A stretch of DNA of 64,000 nt from positions 1-64,000 of the forward strand of contig CALUYW010000003.1 in NCBI GenBank assembly GCA_944325105.1. The letters run 5' to 3'. The stretch is from Candidatus Gastranaerophilales bacterium. Lineage in GTDB: Bacteria; Cyanobacteriota; Vampirovibrionia; Gastranaerophilales; Gastranaerophilaceae. Positions 1 through 6,798 of the stretch are shown piece by piece (the stretch's first letter is position 1; each line of letters starts with the position of its first letter). Made by a program: the position numbers and the translations under genes. The notes under the pieces are model-generated. The model worked only from the letters and a program-made list of their open reading frames with translations. It was not told the DNA's origin and did no database searches.

Positions 1-1
1 C

Positions 2-79
2 TCCTTTGAACAAGGTATGGGAGGTAACGGCTCAAGTGGTTATTTGAGGATAAGGTGGGATGCAAGTGAGCAGGAGTGA
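2..79 (+). CDS. C-terminal end of a glycine-rich phage tail protein (partial)
   Basis: An open frame enters from the left edge and stops at 77-79. The 25 visible residues are glycine-rich (GMGGNGSSGYLRIRW) and end in an acidic tail. Glycine-rich ends of this GGxGxxGYLRIRW style are common at the C-terminus of phage tail-fibre or tail-tip proteins, and the genes that follow on the same strand are phage structural genes. Only the last few codons are visible, so the assignment rests on composition and neighbourhood. Confidence 0.45.
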   Translation, partial: SFEQGMGGNGSSGYLRIRWDASEQE

Positions 80-270
80 ATTAAGTCCGGTTACGGGCTG
101 TCAAAAAGGCTCCTCGCCTTTTTGCACGCCCTTACATCCTTATGCCTGTTCGTTCTCACTAACGCCATAGGCGTAGAGTTCGAACTTCACAGGTTTCGTA
201 TCTTAATTCTATGAGGCACGCTCCAGGTAGTTAGATTAATTCTATACAACATAGTGCCTCTTTTTTTATT
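80..270 (+). terminator. Structured intergenic segment ending in a terminator-like hairpin
   Basis: Three stem-loops follow the tail-protein stop. A perfect 9-bp stem with a 5-nt loop lies at 102-124, bracketed by GGGC (95-98) and GCCC (128-131). A second folded stretch around 146-196 contains a CGCC/GGCG mini-hairpin. Finally GAGGCAC (213-219) pairs with GTGCCTC (254-260), followed by TTTTTTTATT, which looks like a Rho-independent terminator with a long loop. The segment is visibly richer in G+C than its surroundings. A structured RNA or a repeat element is possible. Confidence 0.5.
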
Positions 271-329
271 ATAAATTTTTGTAAAATTATAATGTTTTTT
301 ATAATAATTTTTAAATATAAAATTACACA

Positions 330-355
330 TAAAAGCTTGCAGCACAAAGCTTTTA
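330..355. promoter_or_regulatory. Perfect 9-bp inverted repeat
   Basis: TAAAAGCTT at 330-338 is matched by AAGCTTTTA at 347-355 with an 8-nt spacer, in AT-rich non-coding DNA between the tail-gene terminator and the regulator/endolysin genes. It could be an operator or a small hairpin. No factor can be named. The rest of 271-511 shows no supported gene. Confidence 0.3.
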
Positions 356-511
356 TCGATTATTTACATATACGCAATAATTAAAATTACTCAAGTATTT
401 TCGGTGATTTTCAAAACAAAAATGTTTGATATTATGTGAATATCTGAAGCGAGGCTTTTCAATCCCCATATATGTTTAAGCCTTGATTTGTAAGCGAGGA
501 ATTGAGTATTT

Positions 512-643
512 ATGGAAAAGTTGAGTAAACTTGCAGCATTTTTTGTAAATTTTAAAAAAGTCACACTTTCAAATTTGCTGACTTCATTTGTCTTTTGGCT
601 GCTTAAAAAAGTTTTTAATAAATATTTAAAAGGCAAAAATTAA
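512..643 (+). CDS. Possible 43-residue cationic membrane peptide (holin-like candidate)
   Basis: An ATG at 512 opens a 43-codon frame ending at TAA 641-643. The peptide has a hydrophobic middle (SNLLTSFVFWLLKKVF) flanked by lysines and ends in a basic tail (NKYLKGKN). A GCGAGGA sequence sits about 11 nt upstream, a weak ribosome site. One hydrophobic segment with a basic C-terminus, just upstream of a phage endolysin, fits a very small holin or other lysis peptide. The length gives little coding evidence, and an 81-codon frame lies antisense to it (391-636). Confidence 0.3.
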   Translation: MEKLSKLAAFFVNFKKVTLSNLLTSFVFWLLKKVFNKYLKGKN

Positions 644-716
644 CCACGGAAAATACATTTATTTTTTTCAAATAGTAACTGATATGAATAAACTCATCAA
701 CAAGAGAGGACAAATA

Positions 717-998
717 ATGAGGCTAACAAACCGCGAAACACAGGTGATGTCGCTGCTTTGCAGCGGTCTTAAAGACCGTGCGATTGCAAACACTCTGGGT
801 CTTAGCGTAAGAACCGTTCAAAATTACCTCGCGAAAATTTACATTAAATATCGCGCAAAAAACAGAACACAAGCGGTATCGAAATTTTTAAACATACACG
901 GAAAATTAGTATTGGATTTAGTTTCAGGAGAAAAAAATGAAAAGGATAATTCTTCATTGGACTGGAGGGAAATATACTCCCTCGTCAACGGATTTTGA
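717..998 (+). CDS. LuxR/GerE-type HTH regulator, DNA-binding domain only
   Basis: This is a 93-residue protein that is almost entirely a LuxR C-terminal helix-turn-helix: LTNRETQVMSLLCSGLKDRA, then IANTLGLSVRTVQNYLAKIY. No receiver or ligand-binding domain is present. I chose ATG 717 over ATG 684 because AGAGAGGA lies 6 nt upstream of 717; the earlier start has no such site. The 3' end overlaps the endolysin gene by 62 bp, so the two are co-expressed. A likely role is phage late-gene or lysis control. This is inferred from position; the domain assignment is firm. Confidence 0.8.
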   Translation: MRLTNRETQVMSLLCSGLKDRAIANTLGLSVRTVQNYLAKIYIKYRAKNRTQAVSKFLNIHGKLVLDLVSGEKNEKDNSSLDWREIYSLVNGF

Positions 999-1422
999 AC
1001 ACTATCATTTTTTAGTTGATAAATACGGAGATATATTAAAAGGGAAATACACGCCCGAGGACAATTTAAACTGTAACGACGGAAAATACGCCGCTCACTG
1101 CGGAGGTTTCAACACAGGCTCGATAGGACTCAGCATTTGTGCCATGTGGGGCTACCAAAGCCCAAAAAACACGGGCGATTACCCTTTTTCAAGAGTACAA
1201 GCAGAAGCAGCCTGGTCATACTGTGCGACACTGCTTAAAAAATACAACCTAAAACCCTCAAAAGACACGGTTTTAACACACTATGAAGTAGGAAAAATGC
1301 TCCCCAAATCTACAAGTGCGGGAAAAATTGATATTACATATATACCCTATGAACCCGCCATAGGAGCAGATGAAGCAGGAGATTACATAAGAAACAAAGT
1401 AAGGTGGTATTATGAGCGATAA
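937..1422 (+). CDS. N-acetylmuramoyl-L-alanine amidase (phage endolysin)
   Basis: A 161-residue Amidase_2 (PGRP/T7-lysozyme fold) enzyme that cleaves the amide bond between MurNAc and the peptide stem of peptidoglycan. Expected zinc ligands are visible: H7 in ILHWTGG, H115 in LTHYEV and D132 in GKID, with K130 as the likely catalytic lysine (AmpD-like KxD). The central AAHCGGFNTGSIGLSI block is typical of the family. There is no separate wall-binding domain and no signal peptide, so a holin would be needed for release. TTCAGGAG lies before the start. The gene overlaps the HTH regulator upstream and the next phage gene downstream (11 bp). Confidence 0.88.
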   Translation: MKRIILHWTGGKYTPSSTDFEHYHFLVDKYGDILKGKYTPEDNLNCNDGKYAAHCGGFNTGSIGLSICAMWGYQSPKNTGDYPFSRVQAEAAWSYCATLLKKYNLKPSKDTVLTHYEVGKMLPKSTSAGKIDITYIPYEPAIGADEAGDYIRNKVRWYYER

Positions 1423-2947
1423 TAAACTTGCGTTTTACGATTTTTCAGGCGGTATAAACACAAACGCTACAAAGGTTATGCTCGGTTACGGAGCAAAAAA
1501 GCTCAACTGGGACGACAGCTATAATGTTGAACTATATAAAAACCAAGGCGTTGAAAGAATGTTGGGGAATCAGACATATCTGGATGACGATATAACAGAC
1601 AACTGCTCAATTATCGGAATGTGTGAATACCCAAAATCAACCGATGGCTTTATTTACGCCCGCTCAGACGGCAAAATCAAACATTACAACAACATCACAA
1701 AAACAACAAGTATAATTTTTGACTATGAAAAAGAAATCTCCTCTGCCGATTTTACACTGTATCTTGACGGAGTTGTATTTTATGGGGGAGGATGTGAAGC
1801 ATACTACTACAACTCATCAATGAGCGGAGAAAAGGTAAAACCTCTAAATGCCAAAGATTCAAATGAAAATGACATAATTCCCGATGCCGTATGCACATTT
1901 GCAGGGCGCATTTGGATTGGTTCAAAGTCGACTTTATACTTTAGTGCATTAGGAAGATATGATGACTGGGAAAGTCCAAATGATGCAGGCTACATCTCAA
2001 ATTTTCACTCATCCGTAACAAAAATATCAGCACTTGCTCTATACTGCGGCAACCTTGCCATATTTAAGTCTGATGGCGTATATCTGCTCTCCGGCACATC
2101 GCCCGACAACTTTAGCGTTATAAAATTTGCAGATAAAGGTGTTCAAGGCTCAAAAGCAGTCTGCACCTGCAACAATAAGCAGTATTTCTTCAATACGGAC
2201 GGACTTTTTGCACTGTCTCAAGTTGGCGAACTCTCGCAAATTATGATGAGCGGAAATATAGCAAACCCTGTGGAAAGTTCTTTCAAAGATATGGACACCA
2301 GCCGCATAAATGAGGCTTTTTGCGTACCGTATGAAAAGAAAAATCAGATATGGTTTTATCTTCCATATAATGACGATAACTACTTCAGAACCATAATGGT
2401 TTATGATTTTGCAAATGATTGCTGGACCAAAAGAATAGAAGAGCAAGAAATAACGTGCGCCGCAAATGTGAACTACCACATATTATCAGGCTGCTCAAAC
2501 GGCAAGATACTTATGGAAAATATCGGCAGCACATTTGACGGTTTACCAATAAAATTCAGTTTTTCAACACCGTTTTTTCACCTTGGCAAACCCTCAGAGA
2601 GAAAGATAGTCGAAGATTTTGCACTACTGTTGGACGAAACAGGAGAAAATCGTTTTAAATTCAGCGTTTCAAAAGATTTTGTAAAAGAAATAAAAACTGA
2701 TTATGAGTATGTCAAAACAACCCAAACAGGTGCTCTAATCTGGGCGAGCGAGGATGAACCCAAAAATAACTACAACTGCTTTGAAACAGTATACAACCCC
2801 ATTTGGGCACAATCATATCAAAGTGCAATAGGCATGCAAATATTTGATTCAAACCTGAGTGTGGCAATTCACATCGAAGGAGAAGAAGAAAACGACGGCT
2901 TTAAGCTTGTAGGAATAGAATTTAAGGAGCTTTTAAATGACTTTTAA
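1412..2947 (+). CDS. Phage structural protein, probable tail nozzle or DNA-stabilisation protein
   Basis: A 511-residue protein without signal peptide or membrane segments. It opens with a GGINTNA block and carries many short beta-rich repeats, for example SDGKIKHYN, SDGVYLLSG, TDGLFALS and SNGKILMEN. This looks like a beta-propeller such as those in podoviral nozzle or P22 gp10-like stabilisation proteins. It overlaps the endolysin gene by 11 bp and the next small gene by 11 bp, so all belong to one operon. AAGGTGG precedes the start. The assignment comes from repeat character, size and position next to a connector-like gene; no catalytic motif is present. Confidence 0.6.
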   Translation: MSDNKLAFYDFSGGINTNATKVMLGYGAKKLNWDDSYNVELYKNQGVERMLGNQTYLDDDITDNCSIIGMCEYPKSTDGFIYARSDGKIKHYNNITKTTSIIFDYEKEISSADFTLYLDGVVFYGGGCEAYYYNSSMSGEKVKPLNAKDSNENDIIPDAVCTFAGRIWIGSKSTLYFSALGRYDDWESPNDAGYISNFHSSVTKISALALYCGNLAIFKSDGVYLLSGTSPDNFSVIKFADKGVQGSKAVCTCNNKQYFFNTDGLFALSQVGELSQIMMSGNIANPVESSFKDMDTSRINEAFCVPYEKKNQIWFYLPYNDDNYFRTIMVYDFANDCWTKRIEEQEITCAANVNYHILSGCSNGKILMENIGSTFDGLPIKFSFSTPFFHLGKPSERKIVEDFALLLDETGENRFKFSVSKDFVKEIKTDYEYVKTTQTGALIWASEDEPKNNYNCFETVYNPIWAQSYQSAIGMQIFDSNLSVAIHIEGEEENDGFKLVGIEFKELLNDF

Positions 2948-3173
2948 CAGCAATGAAATTAACTACGAATATCAACAAATGCTTGGTGCACACGCTATAT
3001 GGACAAAAAGTTCCGTCTTTGCCGACTTCAGTATAAAAATAAGCGCAAACAAGCTGCTTGATGACCTAAAAGGCAGCACAAGAGGCAAAAAACTTGCTTC
3101 AAAAATATATCTGGACGGTTTAGACAGGTTTGTCTGCCGCGGTTTTAAATATGAATTTTTAGGTTTTGTATAA
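2937..3173 (+). CDS. Small phage protein of unknown function
   Basis: A 78-residue protein between the nozzle-like and connector-like genes, overlapping the former by 11 bp and ending 10 bp before the latter's start. It contains TRGKKLASKIYLDGLDRFVC and an aromatic end (YEFLGFV). No recognised family. Tight packing in a phage structural operon suggests a minor tail or head-completion component. The minus-strand frame over the same bases is a shadow. Confidence 0.55.
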   Translation: MTFNSNEINYEYQQMLGAHAIWTKSSVFADFSIKISANKLLDDLKGSTRGKKLASKIYLDGLDRFVCRGFKYEFLGFV

Positions 3174-3183
3174 AGGAGGAAAA

Positions 3184-3846
3184 ATGAGTACAGAAAACGC
3201 TTCGCAACTAAAACCAAATTACTTTGATATTTTTAAAAAAGTATTAAACGAACTTAGCTGGAGAGAAGTTTCAAGTTTTGAAGAGATAGAAAAAAGCGAA
3301 CATAAAAGAGTTTTAAATCTAATTAATGTAACTAATTCAGATGTTTTAAGCTCATATATATGGGACTTTCAAATAGAAAAGCAGGAAATAGAAGTCAAAA
3401 AAGATGAAACAACTATTATGAACGACTTTGACGGAAGAATTATCTCTGTATGGGAAAATTCAAACAAATACAAATACGTCCACCCGACGCATCTAAGTCC
3501 AAAAACTTCAAACAGAGTAGATATTTACTCAAATATCGGCAATTTAATAATAACAACACCTCAAAATCACAACAGAAAACTAAGTGTAATTTACGTCTCA
3601 GACCTCTACGCTCAAGGCGCAGACGGCACTAAAAAACCTGCAATGGAAAAAAGTGACGACACAAGCATATTACCCCTGCCATATATGGAGCAAATACTTG
3701 TCTACGGAACACTGATAAGAGTAAAGGCAAACCCGTCTTTTGCAAAGTTTGGCTACTGGAGAACCCTCTACTATAATGCAATTACTAACCTTAGAGCAAC
3801 CGGCGCAAAATCAAGCGAAGATACTCCCAGAATTACTTTTGGTTAG
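3184..3846 (+). CDS. Probable phage head-tail connector (P22 gp4 / tail-tubular A-like)
   Basis: A 220-residue protein. I chose ATG 3184 over 3166 because AAGGAGG (3173-3179) sits directly upstream of it. The C-terminal part reads LPYMEQILVYGTLIRVKANP, then FGYWRTLYYNAITNLRA. This has the helical pattern (Y-G-x-x-x-R ... W/Y-x-x-x-x-Y-x-x-A-x-x-x-L-R) typical of connector proteins below the portal of short-tailed phages. The gene lies directly upstream of the nozzle-like genes in map terms, as expected for a connector set. Its last 4 bp overlap the convergent membrane-protein gene. The family assignment is inference from pattern. Confidence 0.55.
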   Translation: MSTENASQLKPNYFDIFKKVLNELSWREVSSFEEIEKSEHKRVLNLINVTNSDVLSSYIWDFQIEKQEIEVKKDETTIMNDFDGRIISVWENSNKYKYVHPTHLSPKTSNRVDIYSNIGNLIITTPQNHNRKLSVIYVSDLYAQGADGTKKPAMEKSDDTSILPLPYMEQILVYGTLIRVKANPSFAKFGYWRTLYYNAITNLRATGAKSSEDTPRITFG

Positions 3847-4313
3847 TAAGATTTTGTAAGATTTAAAATAACAAAAGTAATGCTGTTTGAAAATATTACA
3901 AGGAATAAGCAGAAGAGCACAACCGTAAGGAATTTTTGAAAATCAGAAAATACAATAGCTTTTTTGTTTTTCTTAGCTTCCTGAAATGCCTGATATTCCT
4001 TTCTGTAAGGATTAAAAGGTAATAAATTTTCCATCTCTTCAAGGACTTTTGAATATTTAATTTTTATCAAAAATTGATAACTGTCAAGGTTCAACCACCA
4101 CATAACGCATATTGCCATACCAACCGTAGAGCCTATTACCAGAGGCATAAGGGAGGGTGTGAGCGCGTTAAAAATATACAAAAGCAAAAATAAAATCAAG
4201 GACAAAACAAGATAAAATCTGTTCGTCTGGAAGTTCCTTGTAGTGAACTCTTCTTTTGCTTGCGAATAAATTCTGTACTGCTCTATAACAAGAAATTTTT
4301 CATCATTTTGCAT
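3843..4313 (-). CDS. RipA-like small integral membrane protein (phage moron candidate)
   Basis: A 156-residue protein read against the phage operon. It has a soluble N-terminus with QYRIYSQAKEEFTTRN, two adjacent transmembrane segments (about residues 33-70), a KYSKVLEEMENLLPFNPYRK block with a conserved-looking LP..P(F/Y) acidic motif, and a third hydrophobic segment at the end. This layout resembles RipA/SLATT-type membrane proteins, which are often linked to stress or toxin-related modules. It is divergent from the GNAT gene at 4364 and convergent with the connector gene. Such placement inside a structural operon is typical of a moron. The RipA comparison is from memory of the pattern and needs a profile search. 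Confidence 0.6.
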   Translation of the reverse strand: MQNDEKFLVIEQYRIYSQAKEEFTTRNFQTNRFYLVLSLILFLLLYIFNALTPSLMPLVIGSTVGMAICVMWWLNLDSYQFLIKIKYSKVLEEMENLLPFNPYRKEYQAFQEAKKNKKAIVFSDFQKFLTVVLFCLFLVIFSNSITFVILNLTKSY

Positions 4314-4363
4314 ATCAACATTCTCCGACTTAAAAATACCATAAATTCAAAAATGAGGCAACA

Positions 4364-4906
4364 ATGAAAATAGATAAACTAAAAGACTTATTTGAAATAA
4401 ATTTTGAAAAACCAATACTTACTGATTTACCCGAAGTTTTTAAACTCTGCAGAAAATACCACTACCGCTTATTTGACGATAATTTTTACTACATGAACCT
4501 CTCGACAAGCGAAAAATTCATTGGTTTTGTCAAAAATTTTAAAGACGCGATTTATTGTGTAAAACTCGGCAAAGAAGAGCGCTTTGGAGGGTTTTTATAC
4601 CTTTATAACAGAAAAAAAACACCTTTCGGCGCAACAGATACAAGTGTTACATTTTGCATAGCAAGGCCCTACTGGGGTTTTGGTTCATATTTAATAGCAA
4701 AAAAAGGCATTAAATTTCTATTTGAAAAGATAAAAGTAAGAAAGCTCACTATTGAAATAGTTGGCGAAAATACTCTTGCCAGAAGCCTTATAGAAAAACT
4801 CGGGTTTGAATTTGAAGCAAGATTGAAAGACGAATGCTTTAAGTTCAATAAACCCTGCCATCTATACGTATTTTCGATATTTAATCCCGCACTACAGTGC
4901 GGATAA
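4364..4906 (+). CDS. GNAT-family N-acetyltransferase (RimJ/RimL-like), in prophage
   Basis: A 180-residue acyltransferase using acetyl-CoA. The fold's C-terminal signature is present: ARPYWGFGSYLIAKKGIKFL as the acetyl-CoA loop and following helix, then ENTLARSLIEKLGFEFEA, as in RimJ/RimL enzymes. The substrate cannot be read from the sequence; an amino group on a protein, tRNA-bound amino acid or small molecule is possible. A weak GAGG site precedes the start. The gene sits between a divergent membrane-protein gene and the capsid gene, so it looks like inserted cargo. Confidence 0.75.
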   Translation: MKIDKLKDLFEINFEKPILTDLPEVFKLCRKYHYRLFDDNFYYMNLSTSEKFIGFVKNFKDAIYCVKLGKEERFGGFLYLYNRKKTPFGATDTSVTFCIARPYWGFGSYLIAKKGIKFLFEKIKVRKLTIEIVGENTLARSLIEKLGFEFEARLKDECFKFNKPCHLYVFSIFNPALQCG

Positions 4907-4932
4907 GCAGATAAAAAAGAAAGGAAGAAACC

Positions 4933-5787
4933 ATGTCACAACAAACCAACTACAGCAGCTTGATTGTCAGCACTTGGAGTAAAAAAATTAACGCAGGTTT
5001 AGATAAAACCTGCACAATGCTTCAGTGCGTAAACCGTGACTATCAGGCAGAAGCCGACAACGGCACAAGCGAAATTAAAATCGCAACTCCCGAGAGCGTT
5101 GCAACAGGAGCATACACAGGTACTCTGCCTGCCTATAGCGCAGCTACCGTTTCAAGCAAAACTCTTAAACTTGACCAAAGCTTATACTTTGCTTTCAGCG
5201 TTCCCGATATCGTTCAAGCACAAACTAATGTGCAATTGACAGATACAATTCTTACAAAAGCACAAAAAGCAATTGACGAAGGTATAGACAAATACATTTT
5301 CACAATGCACCAATACGCAGACACAGGAAATGTTATTGAAGGCGAACCATCAGCAGCCATTACGTTGGATGAAACAAATGTATACTCACAGTTTGTATCA
5401 CTTGCAAAGTTACTTAAAAACTCAGGCGCTATAACACCTCAAAAACAAGGTTGGGTTGTAGTGCACCCTGATGTAGAAGAAATTTTACTGCTTTGCGAAC
5501 AATTCTCAGGCTCATCCAATGAATCGGATAAAGCTAAAAAAGAAGGTTCAATAGGCAGAATAGCAGGTCTTGATGTATTTGTAAGCAATAATGTGGGAAA
5601 AGAAGAAGATGGCGGGTACATCATCATGGCAGGCACAACAGACGGTATTACATACGCTTCTCAATTGAAAAAATTTGAACAAATTAGAGCCGAGCAGTCA
5701 TTTGACACAGTTGTAAGAGGATTATACACATTTGGTGCACTTACACTTAACCCTAAAGCACTTGCAGTCTTAAAATGTGAAATATAG
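4933..5787 (+). CDS. Phage major capsid protein
   Basis: A 284-residue protein of the P22-coat/HK97-fold type. Visible marks are the early YQAEADNGTSEIKIATPES stretch, the helix TDTILTKAQKAIDEGIDKYI, a spine-like WVVVHPDVEEILLL, the turn GSIGRIAGLDVFVSNN, and an end segment of EQIRAEQSFDTVVRGLYTFG and LNPKALAVL. AAGGAAG precedes the ATG. It is followed by a G+C-rich hairpin repeat rather than directly by the next structural gene. That gap may lower expression of the distal genes. Confidence 0.82.
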   Translation: MSQQTNYSSLIVSTWSKKINAGLDKTCTMLQCVNRDYQAEADNGTSEIKIATPESVATGAYTGTLPAYSAATVSSKTLKLDQSLYFAFSVPDIVQAQTNVQLTDTILTKAQKAIDEGIDKYIFTMHQYADTGNVIEGEPSAAITLDETNVYSQFVSLAKLLKNSGAITPQKQGWVVVHPDVEEILLLCEQFSGSSNESDKAKKEGSIGRIAGLDVFVSNNVGKEEDGGYIIMAGTTDGITYASQLKKFEQIRAEQSFDTVVRGLYTFGALTLNPKALAVLKCEI

Positions 5788-5875
5788 GCACCGGCTTCGC
5801 CCTCGAGCTTCACTCAGTCCAGTGTCGCATAAGCCCACCGCCTCATCGGCGCTGTGCATATGCTCACATCCTCAA
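5788..5875. repeat. G+C-rich hairpin lead-in to the dispersed repeat
   Basis: The 88 bases between the capsid stop and the 163-bp repeat hold several short stem-loops such as CGGCTTCGCC and GCC..CATCGGC. Base composition matches the repeat rather than the phage genes. The reading frames that cross this stretch on both strands are side effects of the repeat. The corresponding lead-in of the second copy (54905-55051) is different in sequence but similar in style. Confidence 0.5.
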
Positions 5876-6038
5876 GGCTCACTCGCTCTCATTGGACGCA
5901 TCGCGTCACAATTCGAGCTTCGCTCGGGTACGGTTCGTGCTTTGTGCCAAGCTCCTCGCTTGCCACATACGCACTTCACACACCAAAGACTCACTCGCTC
6001 TCATTGGACGCATCGCGTCACAATTCGAGCTTCGCTCG
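5876..6038 (+). repeat. Dispersed 163-bp two-unit hairpin repeat, copy 1
   Basis: Two 51-nt units (5876-5926 and 5988-6038) are separated by a 61-nt spacer, giving a 112-nt period. Each unit carries two perfect mini-hairpins: GACGC-ATC-GCGTC and CGAGC-TTC-GCTCG. The same arrangement occurs at 55052-55214 with about a dozen differences, one of them only in the first hairpin's loop (ATC versus GTC). Copy 1 lies between the capsid and scaffold-like genes. It is followed by an A-run and another hairpin. Confidence 0.9.
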
Positions 6039-6039
6039 T

Positions 6040-6063
6040 AAAAAAAAAGTCCCCGAGGGGGAC
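6040..6063 (-). terminator. Minus-facing terminator at the repeat edge
   Basis: Read on the minus strand, GTCCCC (6063-6058) pairs with GGGGAC (6054-6049) over a 3-nt loop and is followed by an uninterrupted T-run (6048-6040). No minus-strand gene lies upstream of it, so it may block antisense transcription or belong to the mobile repeat. The second repeat copy ends in an equivalent place with a different hairpin. Confidence 0.55.
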
Positions 6064-6094
6064 GTTTGTAAACTAGGTTAAAGGAAGGGATAAG

Positions 6095-6733
6095 ATGAAA
6101 GATAATATGGTTCAAGAACTTTTGCTAAGAGCACTTCTTGCCAAGCAACCCGCAACGGGAGTGCCAAGCACAAATACCAACCAACGTCAAAATGCATCGC
6201 TTAGTACACAGAACAACTCAAGAGAAGTTCTTACGGCTCTCTTAAAGTCCTTGTACTTAAATAATGCCCCAAAACAAACAGCTTCTAACACAAATAATAC
6301 AAATGTTAACATGGGGCAAAAAACACCGAATAATGGAGTAATTCAAACAGATAAGCCTGTTGTTTTTGAAGAATTTATGAAACAAAATCCGGATTTTTTC
6401 AACGGCAGAGAAGTATTGTTTGAATATTTAAACTCTCTTGGTGCAAATTTTGACAAGGAAGAACTCGATAAAATCGCACAAATCGTGAAAAGAATGGAAG
6501 AAGACGCAATCAAACGCTTTTGCGCAAAAAATCCTAAGTATGCAAACTTTTTGCAACAGGAAAATTCAAAATTCTTAAACAAACTTGAAAACAACGGCAA
6601 AAGTGAAATTGACGGCAGCTTAAAAAGCCGCCAATACTACAGCGCAAGCGACATCGACTCCATGACAACAGATGAATTTCTAAAGCATGAAGATGAAATT
6701 AACGCACAGATAATGGATTTAATCCGCAGCTAA
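6095..6733 (+). CDS. Phage scaffold-like or internal virion protein
   Basis: A 212-residue, charged, low-complexity protein rich in Asn, Gln and Thr in residues 20-90. A helical middle follows (NFDKEELDKIAQIVKRMEED), and the C-terminal end carries ASDIDSMTTDEFLKHEDEIN. Scaffolding proteins are usually acidic, helical and lie next to the capsid gene, as here. The C-terminal block recurs in the toxin-like protein encoded at 11007-11747 (DIAKMSTDEFLAVEDIINNQ). It may therefore be a docking or packaging tag. GGAAGGGAT precedes the start. Confidence 0.55.
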   Translation: MKDNMVQELLLRALLAKQPATGVPSTNTNQRQNASLSTQNNSREVLTALLKSLYLNNAPKQTASNTNNTNVNMGQKTPNNGVIQTDKPVVFEEFMKQNPDFFNGREVLFEYLNSLGANFDKEELDKIAQIVKRMEEDAIKRFCAKNPKYANFLQQENSKFLNKLENNGKSEIDGSLKSRQYYSASDIDSMTTDEFLKHEDEINAQIMDLIRS

Positions 6734-6742
6734 CAACTCCTT

Positions 6743-6787
6743 GCCTTGGGTGGCTTTGATTTTTCAAGGCTGCCTGAGGCTTTTTTT
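6743..6787 (+). terminator. Rho-independent terminator after the scaffold-like gene
   Basis: GCCTTGGGTGGC (6743-6754) pairs along its full length, with G-T wobbles, to GCTGCCTGAGGC (6769-6780), and seven T follow. It should end or attenuate the transcript from the capsid and scaffold-like genes before the terminase and portal genes. Confidence 0.75.
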
Positions 6788-6798
6788 AAAAACAAGTC

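Noticed and set aside
77..130. Diversity-generating retroelement signature (hairpin after a tail-gene end)
   Set aside because: No reverse transcriptase, template repeat or A-to-N variable pattern is visible within the window; the hairpin alone is not enough.
150..200. tRNA-like TTCGAA element
   Set aside because: No acceptor stem, D-arm or anticodon arm can be built around it.
391..636. 81-codon minus-strand frame in the AT-rich gap
   Set aside because: No ribosome site, low-complexity hydrophobic/Lys-Asn composition, and it is antisense to a more plausible small plus-strand frame.
5876..6038. Possible two-repeat CRISPR array
   Set aside because: The spacer between units is itself conserved between the two genomic copies, the units contain two hairpins, and no cas gene is near.
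5777..6115. Overlapping short frames on both strands with repeated SHWTHRVTIRAS-type peptides
   Set aside because: They arise from the dispersed hairpin repeat; the same peptide reappears at copy 2 in different contexts and frames, and no ribosome site precedes them.
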